Origin: Niastella yeongjuensis
GTDB taxonomy: Bacteria > Bacteroidota > Bacteroidia > Chitinophagales > Chitinophagaceae
Length of the DNA: 64,000 nt
Reading direction: 5' to 3'
NCBI RefSeq assembly: GCF_900110245.1
Contig: NZ_FOCZ01000002.1
Location: forward strand, 682,001-746,000
Part shown: piece after piece, positions 54,847 to 62,965 of the stretch
Layout of the letters: each line of letters opens with the position of its first letter
Position numbering within the stretch: position 1 is the first letter of the stretch
Notes under the pieces: generated by a model
The model's input: the letters and a program-made list of their open reading frames with translations, nothing else
The model's database searches: none
What the model was told of the DNA's origin: nothing
Translations under genes and position numbers: made by a program

Positions 54847-55530
54847 TTATTTATGCATCGTCTCCGTTCTTCCATCCGGAAAGCCTATCAATGCCAGATC
54901 TGCCATATTTACGAACAAGCCATTGTCGACGACACCGGGAATGCCGTTGAGCTCGTAGGTTAGAATATCGGGGTGTTCGATTTGTTGAAAGGGGCAGTCG
55001 AGAATGTAATGGCCATGGTCGGAAATGAATGGTTGATCATCCTGCATGCGCAACACGGCCTCTACCTGGTAGCTTTCGCGGATCTCGCGTTGCACCTGTT
55101 TCCAGCCAAAAGGAATTACTTCCAGTGGTAAAGGAAAATTGCCCAGGTGTTGCACCAGTTTGGAATGATCGGCCAGTATGAGCAGTTCGCGGGAAGCTGC
55201 GGCTACCATCTTTTCCTGAAGCAGGGCGCCCCCACCGCCTTTTATCATTTGCAGATTGGGATCAATTTCATCGGCGCCATCGATGGTGAGGTCGATCGCA
55301 TTTACGTCATTCAGTTCGGCGAGGGGGATGTTTTGCTGGGCTGCCAGGGCTGCTGTTTTTTTAGAAGTGGGAATAGCCTGGAACAACAAGCCTTTTTTTA
55401 CCCGTTTACCCAGCTCCATAATAAGCCAGTAAACTGTAGAGCCTGAACCAATACCAACGGTCATATTATTTTGAACCAGTTGAGCAGCCTGATTGGCTAC
55501 TAACTGCTTGATCTCGTCCTGCGTAAGCAT
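54847..55530 (-). CDS. rpiA: ribose-5-phosphate isomerase A
   Basis: A 228-residue enzyme from the ATG at 55530 (MLTQDEIKQLVANQAAQLV). GIGSGSTVYWLI, TIDGADEID (catalytic Asp/Glu region) and IKGGGGALLQEKM are the family motifs. It interconverts ribose-5-phosphate and ribulose-5-phosphate. The reading frame stays open upstream for about 90 codons, but that part is made of 7-residue repeats (FSQDFTL-type) coming from the 21-bp array and is not family-like, so the shorter start is chosen. Confidence 0.95.
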   Translation of the reverse strand: MLTQDEIKQLVANQAAQLVQNNMTVGIGSGSTVYWLIMELGKRVKKGLLFQAIPTSKKTAALAAQQNIPLAELNDVNAIDLTIDGADEIDPNLQMIKGGGGALLQEKMVAAASRELLILADHSKLVQHLGNFPLPLEVIPFGWKQVQREIRESYQVEAVLRMQDDQPFISDHGHYILDCPFQQIEHPDILTYELNGIPGVVDNGLFVNMADLALIGFPDGRTETMHK

Positions 55531-55639
55531 AAGGTGAAGGTAATTTTTATAATTGTTATTTGAACATGGATTAAAAAAATGTTCCAGCCAGGGTGAGGTG
55601 TTGAAAAGTATATAAGGAGAACCTGACTGCGCCGTTTTA

Positions 55640-55870
55640 TCCTGGGAAAACGTATCAAAATCCCGGGAAAACAAGCTAAAATCCCGGGAAAACATATCAT
55701 TTTCCTGGGAAAACAGGGTGAAATCCTGGGAAAACAAGCTAAAATCCCAGAAAAACATATCAAAATCCTGGGGAAATAGGGTAAAATCCTGGGAAAACAC
55801 ATTGAATTCCTAGGATACGGACCATTTTCTCAGGAAAATTTGGTGCAATCCCGGGGGGCAAAAGTTGAAT
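55640..55870. repeat. 21-bp tandem repeats with phased A-tracts
   Basis: Eight clear units of 21 bp start at 55640, 55661, 55682, 55703, 55724, 55745, 55766 and 55787; two or three degenerate units follow. The core is TCCYGGGAAAACA, then a variable five-base part and an A-run. Variable parts repeat in the order AAGCT, ATATC, AGGGT twice, giving a 63-bp super-repeat. Each unit has two A-tracts about 10-11 bp apart, in phase with the DNA helix. The array lies between rpiA and the LacI-type gene, both on the - strand. Confidence 0.85.
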
Positions 55871-55889
55871 CTGATTAATAATGAATAAG

Positions 55890-56933
55890 TTAGGTGGTCG
55901 GGGGGAAGTGTTCCGATGATTCCCGGGTAAAAAGCTCGGTATCCAGGATCCGGGTTTCAAACTCGGTAACCGGGCGTTTGCTTTCGATAATAGAGATCAG
56001 CAGTTCGGTGGCTGCCTGTCCCATATCGAAGGCCGGCTGGCGTACGGCCGAAAGCGGTGGATTGAACAGTTCGGCAATATTGGTATTGGTAAAACCAATG
56101 ACGGAGATATCGTCGGGTATTTTCTTGCCGGCGGCTTTCAGGGCGGTAAGGCAGGAAGTGGTAATGCGGTCGCTGGCCGTTAAAATAGCATCCGGTTTTT
56201 GGCGGGCGGTGAACATTTTCTGGATCTCGTCCTGAATTTCTTCATAGATCATACCGCCGTGCAGGGTGTAGTGCACCAGTTTTTCATCGAATGGCAGGTT
56301 GTTCTTTTTCAGCGCTTCCTGGTAGCCCTGCAACCTTTCTTTGGTGATACTCAGGTTGGGAGAGTTGGTGATGTGCGCAATGCGGGTAAATCCCTTATTG
56401 ATCAGGTGCTGGGTAGCGTCGAAAGCACCTTTTACATTATTGGCGGTAACCTTGTGGGTGTTTATTTCATCGGTGATGCGGTCGAAGAAAACCATGGGCA
56501 GGCCTTTATCGTGCAGCTGTTTCAGGTGCGAAAGGTCAATGGTTTCGTTTGAAAGGGATACCAGCAATCCATCTACCGAGCGCGAGGCCAGGTGTTGAAT
56601 GGTTACTTTTTCCCGTTCGTACGACTCGTGGCTTTGGGAAATAATAACGTGGTACCCCCGGTTGTAGGCGATGGATTCAATACCATTGATCGCTTGCGAG
56701 AAAAACGTATTAGCAATCTCACTCACTACCACCCCGATCGACCGGCTTTTGCGTTCTTTTAAACTCAAAGCGATCGGGTTCGGCCGGTAGTTGATCTTCT
56801 CGGCGTATTCGAGTACCAGTTTCTTTGTCTCCGGGCTTATTTCGTAACTACCACGCAATGCACGCGACACGGTAGAGGTTGAAAGTCCCAGCGCCCTGGC
56901 AATATCTTTTATGGTTACGGTTTCAAATTTCAC
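55890..56933 (-). CDS. LacI-family transcriptional regulator, GTG start
   Basis: A 347-residue regulator when started at GTG 56933, just before the helix-turn-helix (VTIKDIARALGLSTSTVSRALRGS). The frame extends upstream to an ATG giving 39 residues that do not look like the family. The sugar-binding domain runs about 60-340 (SRSIGVVVSEIANTFFSQAINGIE; VIGFTNTNIAELFNPPLSAVRQP). It is divergent from the two SusC/SusD units and probably controls them in response to a sugar. A sequence shared by the two SusC upstream regions lies 71 bp upstream of the start. Confidence 0.9.
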   Translation of the reverse strand: MKFETVTIKDIARALGLSTSTVSRALRGSYEISPETKKLVLEYAEKINYRPNPIALSLKERKSRSIGVVVSEIANTFFSQAINGIESIAYNRGYHVIISQSHESYEREKVTIQHLASRSVDGLLVSLSNETIDLSHLKQLHDKGLPMVFFDRITDEINTHKVTANNVKGAFDATQHLINKGFTRIAHITNSPNLSITKERLQGYQEALKKNNLPFDEKLVHYTLHGGMIYEEIQDEIQKMFTARQKPDAILTASDRITTSCLTALKAAGKKIPDDISVIGFTNTNIAELFNPPLSAVRQPAFDMGQAATELLISIIESKRPVTEFETRILDTELFTRESSEHFPPTT

Positions 56934-57572
56934 GGTGTGGCAGCAAAATACCGAAAAAAATACTCTTTTGTTTAGTAGGGTGCTACTATTTTGAAATCGT
57001 TGTCGGGAACGATTGCATAGAAAAAGGCTTAAAGAAAACGATTTATTCAAAAATATCTCGTTAGAATTGGATTAATATTCGCAGGCTACATTTTCATTTT
57101 CTTATACATGTTGATCACTGGTATTGATATTTGCTTCAAATTTTCACGGAATTCCCTGACTGGAAGTTAGCACCTGAAGCGAGGGATTTGATCTGATTAC
57201 CGTACTTACCTTAATTGTTACATTTCGCAGACAGACATTGCCGTTGTTGGCAATTAAGCACATGCTGCAGCTACGAGCTGTATGCAGGTGGTATTGCTAT
57301 GCTGTAATAGCCTTAAGCTAAAAGCTGAAAGCCTAATACAGCTATACACCGTTGTGCGCCGCCGCCAAAGGCGGACACACGCTTCCGCATGCCCCAAAAC
57401 AAAGAACTAAAAACTAAGACTAAGATCTGTGAACGCTGAACTTCCAACTTTAAACTTAAAACTTTAAACCCGGAACTGCTCAATGATTCTCGTATACTTT
57501 TTCCAATAACTGTATTGCTTATAGCTTAAGGCTTACGGCTTACAGCTGTTTTCAAACCAAAAGAGTCGCCAT
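56934..57572. other. promoter region between the LacI-type gene and SusC, with quasi-repeats
   Basis: About 640 bases. It holds candidate operator copy 1 at 57004-57025, further short 7-bp-period series at 57305-57342 (AAGCT/AAAGC types), 57403-57480 (AACTTTAAA type) and 57520-57551 (GCTTANG type), and a small GC-rich inverted repeat near 57355-57380. No gene is supported. Confidence 0.55.
57004..57025 (+). promoter_or_regulatory. shared 22-bp element, copy 1 (candidate LacI-type operator)
   Basis: GAACGATTGCATAGAAAAA and the three bases before it are exactly the same as at 62799-62820. It lies 71 bp upstream of the LacI-type start and about 550 bp upstream of the first SusC gene. Confidence 0.55.
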
Positions 57573-60500
57573 ATGAACCAATTTAAACCACTACTAGCAC
57601 TGCTATTATTCTTTCCATTTATTCTCTTAGCCCAAACACGAACCATTTCCGGAACGGTCACCGACGACCGGGGCGCACCGGCGCCTAACGTATCCGTGCA
57701 GGTGAAAGGAGGCCGCACCGTTCTGACCGATGTGAGAGGCCATTTTTCCATACCGGTAACCGGTGCGGGTACAATAAGTCTTACCCTGTCGAGTGTGGGT
57801 TTAAAACCCATAACCATAACCGCAGATGATAAAAAAGAAATGACCATACAAATGGAACGCGATGCCACCACTTTACAGGAAGTGGTGATCGGTTATCAAA
57901 CCGTTCCGCGCAGTAAGGTAAGCGGCTCCGTTTCCTCCCTGGCCGGCAAACAAATAAAAGATGTGCCGCTGTCATCCGCAGCCGAAGCATTGCAGGGCCG
58001 CCTGGCGGGTGTTTCGGTAACTGCTTCGGAAGGGGCACCCGGTTCCGATATCATTGTGCGCGTACGCGGCGGCGGTTCCATTACGCAGGATAATTCACCC
58101 CTGTACATTGTCGATGGGGTAGTGGTAGAGAATGCCCTGAGCGTGATCTCGCCCCAGGATATTGCTTCCATAGATGTATTGAAAGATGCCTCCACTACCG
58201 CTATCTATGGTGCGCGTGCTGCCAATGGCGTGGTGATCATCACTACAAAGGGCGGCCGCCCCGGTAAAACACAGATCTCTTATAATGGTTCCTTTGGCTG
58301 GCGCGAACTGCCTAAAATGATGGATGTAATGAACCCCTATGATTTTGTAGTGTGGCAGTATGAACGAAGCCGGGGTAACAGAGACGACAGTACCAGCTTT
58401 GTTAAAACCTATGGCAGCACCTGGGATACCTTGAATGTATATAAGGATATGCCGGCCGTTAACTGGCAGAATGAAGTATTTGGCCGCAACGCAAAATACA
58501 GTAATCAGAATGTATCGGTAAATGGCGGCAGCGAGAACACCACTTATAACTTAAGTCTTACCGGTAACAAGGAAGATGGGGTGCAGCTGGAATCGGGTTT
58601 TGATCGTTACCTGGTTAATTTTAAACTGGAACACAAAGCTTCGGAAAAATTAAAAATAGGTTTCAATGCGCGGTATCTCGATCAAACCATCCGCGGTGCC
58701 GGAACCACCAACAGTGGAACCCGCGCCACCAACCGGCTGCGGCATACCATCAATTACCGGCCATTCCTTTTCCCTTCTGTTTCTGGTGGAGCAGTCCCTG
58801 ATATCGATGATTTCGACGATGCGTATTACCTGGCTTCCAGTGGGGCTACCAATCCCGTACTGCTTACCCAGGCAGAATACCGGCGTCAATATACAAAGGC
58901 CACTTACCTGAGCGGGTTTTTTAATTATACCATTGTAAAGAACCTGAGCTTCCGGTCTACTTTTGGTTTTGATAATGCCGTTGTGGAAACCGATCAGTTC
59001 TTTAGTAAGATCACGGCCACGGCCCGCAACTTTGCTTCGCTGCCCACCGCATCGGTAGGGGAGCAGTACAACAATACGTTCAGCAACTCCAATACCCTGC
59101 AATATGCCGTCAACGATTACAAAGGACATCATGATATCAGCATTTTGGCAGGACAGGAAATAATAGACCAGCGGGTGCGCAACAGTACATTTGAAACGCG
59201 CTATTTCCCGTCGGATATTACTGCAGAAAAAGCACTGGAGAATATGGGCGCCGGCTCTGCGCCACCGGGGTCTGCACAACCATTGCCTACTACTTTTAAA
59301 CAACCACCCAGCCGCATCTCTTCTTTTTTCGGCCGGGCCAGTTATTCGTACGATGATAAATACTCGGCCTCCTTCAGCCTGCGTGCCGATCGCTCTTCAA
59401 AATTCAGTTCAGACAATGGAACGCTTGTCTTCCCTTCAGGATCGGTATCGTGGCGGTTTAGCCAGGAAGCATTTATGAAAGACCTTTCCTGGCTGAACGA
59501 TGCCAAACTCCGTTTCGGGTATGGATCGGTGGGAAACAACCGCATCGATAACCTGTTATACCTGCAGTTGTATGGCGTAACCGGTCAGTATGCATTCAAC
59601 CATATTATACAACCCGGTGTAGCGCCAACTGCCTTGCAAAATCCCGATTTAAGATGGGAGCGTAATACCACTATGAACCTTGGGCTGGATTGGGCCATGC
59701 TCAACAACCGCCTGCAGTTTACGGTAGATGTATATAAGAATACGGCCAAAGACCTGTTACTTGCCGTGAATATTCCGCCTACATTGGGTTATACAACGCA
59801 ATTACAAAACCTGGGGGCTACCAGCAACCGGGGTATAGAATTTCAGGTAAGTGCCATTCCCATTTCGAAAAAAGATTTTAGCTGGAATACCAACTTCAAT
59901 ATCTCCTTCAATAAAAATAAAGTAGAGAGCCTGGGCGGTGTAAGCCAGATGACCCGTAACTCAGGCTGGCAGGGCAGTGATGGGGTAGATGATTACCTGG
60001 TAAAAGTGGGTGAACCGGCCGGGTTAATGTATGGCTTTGTTACAGATGGCTTTTTTAAAGTGGATGACTTCGATTTCGATGGCGCCACCCAAACCTATAA
60101 ACTAAAAGCAAACATTGCCAATAACGGCGTATATGGAACTGCACAACCGGGCATGTTAAAATGGAAAGACATCAGTGGTCCAAATGGGGAACCTGACGGA
60201 CAGATAACAGCCGATTATGACCGCGTGGTAATAGGCAATGCGAATCCCAAATTTACCGGCGGCTGGAACAACCAGTTCACTTATAAAAGTTTTGACCTGA
60301 GCGTGTTTGTGAACTTTGTATATGGTAACGACATTTACAATGCCAATAAAATTGAGTGGACCGATGGGGCTTTCCCCAACCTGAATACGTTGAATATTAT
60401 GAAGGACCGGTTCACCAATATCAATGCAAACGGGCAACGGGTTACTGATCCCAAAGAACTGGCAGCCTTGAATGAGAACGCTAAAATATGGACGCCCGTT

Positions 60501-60788
60501 CGCGTGCAACGCTGGTGGCTGCACTCCTGGGCCATCGAAGATGGTTCGTACCTGCGGTTCAACAATATTACAGTAGGGTACTCGCTGCCAAAAACGGTGA
60601 TCAATAAAATAAAGCTTACCACCTTCAGGGTGTTTGCAACGGTGAACAACCTGGCCACCCTTACCAGTTATTCGGGGTTTGATCCTGATGTTACGGCACG
60701 GCGTTCCGACCCGTTAACACCCGGTGTTGACTTTGCTGCCTATCCCCGTTCCCGTACCTGGGTGTTTGGTTTAAATGTTACTTTCTAA
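57573..60788 (+). CDS. SusC/RagA-type TonB-dependent outer-membrane transporter
   Basis: A 1071-residue protein. A signal peptide (PLLALLLFFPFILLAQ) precedes a carboxypeptidase-like CNA-B domain (TISGTVTDDRGAPAPNVSVQVKGG). The plug domain has LQGRLAGVSVTASEGAPGSD, SPLYIVDGVVV and DVLKDASTTAIYGARAANGV. A beta-barrel follows, ending in aromatic F at the last residue (RTWVFGLNVTF). SusC imports glycan fragments with its SusD lipoprotein partner, encoded 20 bp downstream. No extracytoplasmic-function sigma factor is adjacent; the LacI-type gene is the likely regulator. Confidence 0.96.
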   Translation: MNQFKPLLALLLFFPFILLAQTRTISGTVTDDRGAPAPNVSVQVKGGRTVLTDVRGHFSIPVTGAGTISLTLSSVGLKPITITADDKKEMTIQMERDATTLQEVVIGYQTVPRSKVSGSVSSLAGKQIKDVPLSSAAEALQGRLAGVSVTASEGAPGSDIIVRVRGGGSITQDNSPLYIVDGVVVENALSVISPQDIASIDVLKDASTTAIYGARAANGVVIITTKGGRPGKTQISYNGSFGWRELPKMMDVMNPYDFVVWQYERSRGNRDDSTSFVKTYGSTWDTLNVYKDMPAVNWQNEVFGRNAKYSNQNVSVNGGSENTTYNLSLTGNKEDGVQLESGFDRYLVNFKLEHKASEKLKIGFNARYLDQTIRGAGTTNSGTRATNRLRHTINYRPFLFPSVSGGAVPDIDDFDDAYYLASSGATNPVLLTQAEYRRQYTKATYLSGFFNYTIVKNLSFRSTFGFDNAVVETDQFFSKITATARNFASLPTASVGEQYNNTFSNSNTLQYAVNDYKGHHDISILAGQEIIDQRVRNSTFETRYFPSDITAEKALENMGAGSAPPGSAQPLPTTFKQPPSRISSFFGRASYSYDDKYSASFSLRADRSSKFSSDNGTLVFPSGSVSWRFSQEAFMKDLSWLNDAKLRFGYGSVGNNRIDNLLYLQLYGVTGQYAFNHIIQPGVAPTALQNPDLRWERNTTMNLGLDWAMLNNRLQFTVDVYKNTAKDLLLAVNIPPTLGYTTQLQNLGATSNRGIEFQVSAIPISKKDFSWNTNFNISFNKNKVESLGGVSQMTRNSGWQGSDGVDDYLVKVGEPAGLMYGFVTDGFFKVDDFDFDGATQTYKLKANIANNGVYGTAQPGMLKWKDISGPNGEPDGQITADYDRVVIGNANPKFTGGWNNQFTYKSFDLSVFVNFVYGNDIYNANKIEWTDGAFPNLNTLNIMKDRFTNINANGQRVTDPKELAALNENAKIWTPVRVQRWWLHSWAIEDGSYLRFNNITVGYSLPKTVINKIKLTTFRVFATVNNLATLTSYSGFDPDVTARRSDPLTPGVDFAAYPRSRTWVFGLNVTF

Positions 60789-60808
60789 AAACAAAAAACG
60801 ATTGACGT

Positions 60809-62629
60809 ATGAAGAAGCATACCCGTTTGTATCAATTAATGGCCGTTACCACCATAGTTACCATAATAGCGTTTACCAATAGTTGTAAAAAATATACTGA
60901 AGTAGAACCAGAGTCGGGTTACACGGTACCTGAAGTATTTACCGATATCCCCAATGCCACCATGGCGGTTATTGGGATATATGACGATTTACAGGGCGAT
61001 AATGGTTATGGCATTCGCATCAGCATGTATTACCCTTACGATTCCGATGAAGGTATTGTAAGCGGGAATATTGACAATGGCCGGCGGGGAATTGGCCGTT
61101 ACCAGTTGTCACTGACCAATACAGAGATCTCCAATCCATTCCGGCAATTATACCGCGGACTGGAGAGAGCGAATTTGTGTATTGAACAGATCCCGCAAAT
61201 GAAGTTGTACAGTGAAGGTACCGATGCAGAGAAAAAAGAATTGCGTCGCCTGTATGCCGAATCACTTACCCTGCGTGCGCAATACCTGTTCGAGCTGATC
61301 AGGATCTGGGGCGATGTGCCGGCGCCGATGATCCCTTCGTATCAACAAACCGATCTGTACCTGCCCCGGAATGATCGCGATTCCACGTACGATAAAATAC
61401 TCGATGACCTGGCCGCTGCCATCGATCTGTTGCCCTGGCGTACCGAAGTTACCCGCAATGAACGCATCACCAAAGGTGCTGCGAAAGCTCTGCGTGCAAG
61501 AATAGCCTTGTTCAGAGGCGGTTATTCCCTGCGCAGCAATGGTAAGATGGAGCGCCGCGACGATTACCTGAAATATTATCAGATCACTAAGAAGGAATGT
61601 GAGGAGCTGATGGCGCGGCCCGATCAGCATACCCTTAACCCCAACTTTGAAAACATCTGGCGCAACGTTACTTCCTTTACACCTGATCCACAGGGTGAGA
61701 TCCTGTTTGAAATAGGCGCCGGTGGTGGTAACGGCAACAGCGACAGCCGCATGGGGAATTATGATGGGCCTAATTTATCGAACAACTCGCGTTACGGCGC
61801 AGGCGGCGGTGGCATTATTATGTTACCCAACTATTTTTATGCCTTCGATTCGGTTGATACCCGCCGCGATGTTACCATTACCTGGTACGGCGTTGCTGCC
61901 GCAAACAATGTAAAAGCGTTGCGCCGTTTGAATGAATTGAATACCGGTAAGTATCGTCGCGACTGGCGGGTGCCTTTATTGCCGGGCACCGCATTGAATG
62001 TTGGTTACAACTGGGTGGTGATCCGTTTCTCCGATGTACTTCTGATGTATGCAGAAGCCGATAATGAAATAAACGGCGGTCCATCGGCAGCGGCTATCAA
62101 AGCGCTTGAAGATGTTCGAAAAAGAGCATACCGCGGTAATGTAGGTTCAATTGGTACTACGCCAACAGATAAAACTGGTTTCTTTAATGCAGTAGCCAAT
62201 GAACGCTATCTTGAATTTGGCCATGAAGGTATTCGCAAATATGATCTGTTGCGCTGGAACCTGTTGTCCGCAAAACTGATAGAAGCAAGAGCGAAAATTG
62301 AACAGATCAGAACAGGTACTGGTCCTTATACCTATGTACCGGATTCTGTTTACTGGAAGAACAATGGCGAGGAAATACAAATTTACGGGGGCACTAATCC
62401 GGCTGCGAATGCACAACCATTCTGGCGACCGAAGCAAACACCGCCAGCCGGTAGTGGCTATACGGCGCTGGCCTGGCGGGCCAATCTATCGCAGAATATT
62501 ATCGACAGTAAACCAATAGGTGCGGGCGTAGGCTATCTCTTTGTTGCCGGTAAAAGTGAATTGTTTCCCTTCGATCAGGCAACTATAGATTCCTATCAGG
62601 GAAGGTTGGTGCAGAATCCAAATTATTAA
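60809..62629 (+). CDS. SusD/RagB-type surface lipoprotein
   Basis: A 606-residue lipoprotein with lipobox FTNSC, cysteine 26. The SusD-like helical-repeat fold shows in LRAQYLFELIRIWGDVPAP, RNERITKGAAKALRARIALFRGGYS and the C-terminal VRKRAYRGNVGS / NERYLEFGHEGIRKYDLLRW. It binds the glycan at the cell surface and caps the SusC channel encoded 20 bp upstream. The transcript is probably ended by the strong hairpin at 62683. Confidence 0.95.
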   Translation: MKKHTRLYQLMAVTTIVTIIAFTNSCKKYTEVEPESGYTVPEVFTDIPNATMAVIGIYDDLQGDNGYGIRISMYYPYDSDEGIVSGNIDNGRRGIGRYQLSLTNTEISNPFRQLYRGLERANLCIEQIPQMKLYSEGTDAEKKELRRLYAESLTLRAQYLFELIRIWGDVPAPMIPSYQQTDLYLPRNDRDSTYDKILDDLAAAIDLLPWRTEVTRNERITKGAAKALRARIALFRGGYSLRSNGKMERRDDYLKYYQITKKECEELMARPDQHTLNPNFENIWRNVTSFTPDPQGEILFEIGAGGGNGNSDSRMGNYDGPNLSNNSRYGAGGGGIIMLPNYFYAFDSVDTRRDVTITWYGVAAANNVKALRRLNELNTGKYRRDWRVPLLPGTALNVGYNWVVIRFSDVLLMYAEADNEINGGPSAAAIKALEDVRKRAYRGNVGSIGTTPTDKTGFFNAVANERYLEFGHEGIRKYDLLRWNLLSAKLIEARAKIEQIRTGTGPYTYVPDSVYWKNNGEEIQIYGGTNPAANAQPFWRPKQTPPAGSGYTALAWRANLSQNIIDSKPIGAGVGYLFVAGKSELFPFDQATIDSYQGRLVQNPNY

Positions 62630-62682
62630 AAGGCTAAAGGCCTTAAGCTGAATGTGTAACGCTTAACGATCAACGCATATTC

Positions 62683-62716
62683 AAAGCCCCTGATGAATAT
62701 CATCAGGGGCTTTTGA
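62683..62716 (+). terminator. rho-independent terminator after SusD
   Basis: AAAGCCCCTGATG pairs perfectly with CATCAGGGGCTTT around a five-base loop, followed by TGAATTT. The symmetrical A/T flanks could end transcripts from either strand. Confidence 0.85.
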
Positions 62717-62735
62717 ATTTCCCGAGCTTCCCATT

Positions 62736-62798
62736 GCTTTGCCTGCCGGAGCAAAAGGCAATGAGCCCTCCTTACGCTAAGGCTCCGGCGGGCGAAGC
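62736..62798. repeat. 17-bp GC-rich inverted repeat next to the candidate operator
   Basis: GCTTTGCCTGCCGGAGC (62736-62752) can pair with GCTCCGGCGGGCGAAGC (62782-62798) using two G-U pairs. The 29-base loop holds a further small stem. It abuts the shared element at 62799. Confidence 0.65.
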
Positions 62799-62820
62799 CG
62801 GGAACGATTGCATAGAAAAA
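62799..62820 (+). promoter_or_regulatory. shared 22-bp element, copy 2 (candidate LacI-type operator)
   Basis: Exact second copy of the element at 57004-57025, 146 bp upstream of the second SusC start and just downstream of the GC-rich inverted repeat. Confidence 0.55.
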
Positions 62821-62965
62821 TGCATGGGGAAACTACCATTTTAAAAAATACCTCACTATCATTGAGATTGGAACCAGTTTCCATACGATTGCTATTTAAC
62901 TAATATATACAAGCAAAAGCCTAAACGAGTGTCCTGTATATATAACCCCAAAACGAAACCGCCAT

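Larger units (their letters stand above)
62630..62965. other. intergenic spacer: quasi-repeat, terminator, GC hairpin, operator copy
   Basis: About 336 bases. In order: a short 7-bp-period series (to about 62668), a strong terminator, a 17-bp GC-rich stem at 62736-62798, and the second copy of the shared element at 62799-62820. The second SusC starts 146 bp further on. No gene is supported. Confidence 0.6.

Noticed and set aside
55531-55800. N-terminal extension of rpiA of about 90 codons made of FSQDFTL-like heptads
   Set aside because: The extension is the translation of the 21-bp array and the other - strand frames are similarly open; the family start lies at 55530.
55640-55870. CRISPR-like array
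   Set aside because: Units follow each other directly with no unique spacers, and no cas gene is in the window.
58650-59303. 217-codon frame on the - strand inside the first SusC gene
   Set aside because: It lies fully within a strongly supported gene; an antisense shadow.
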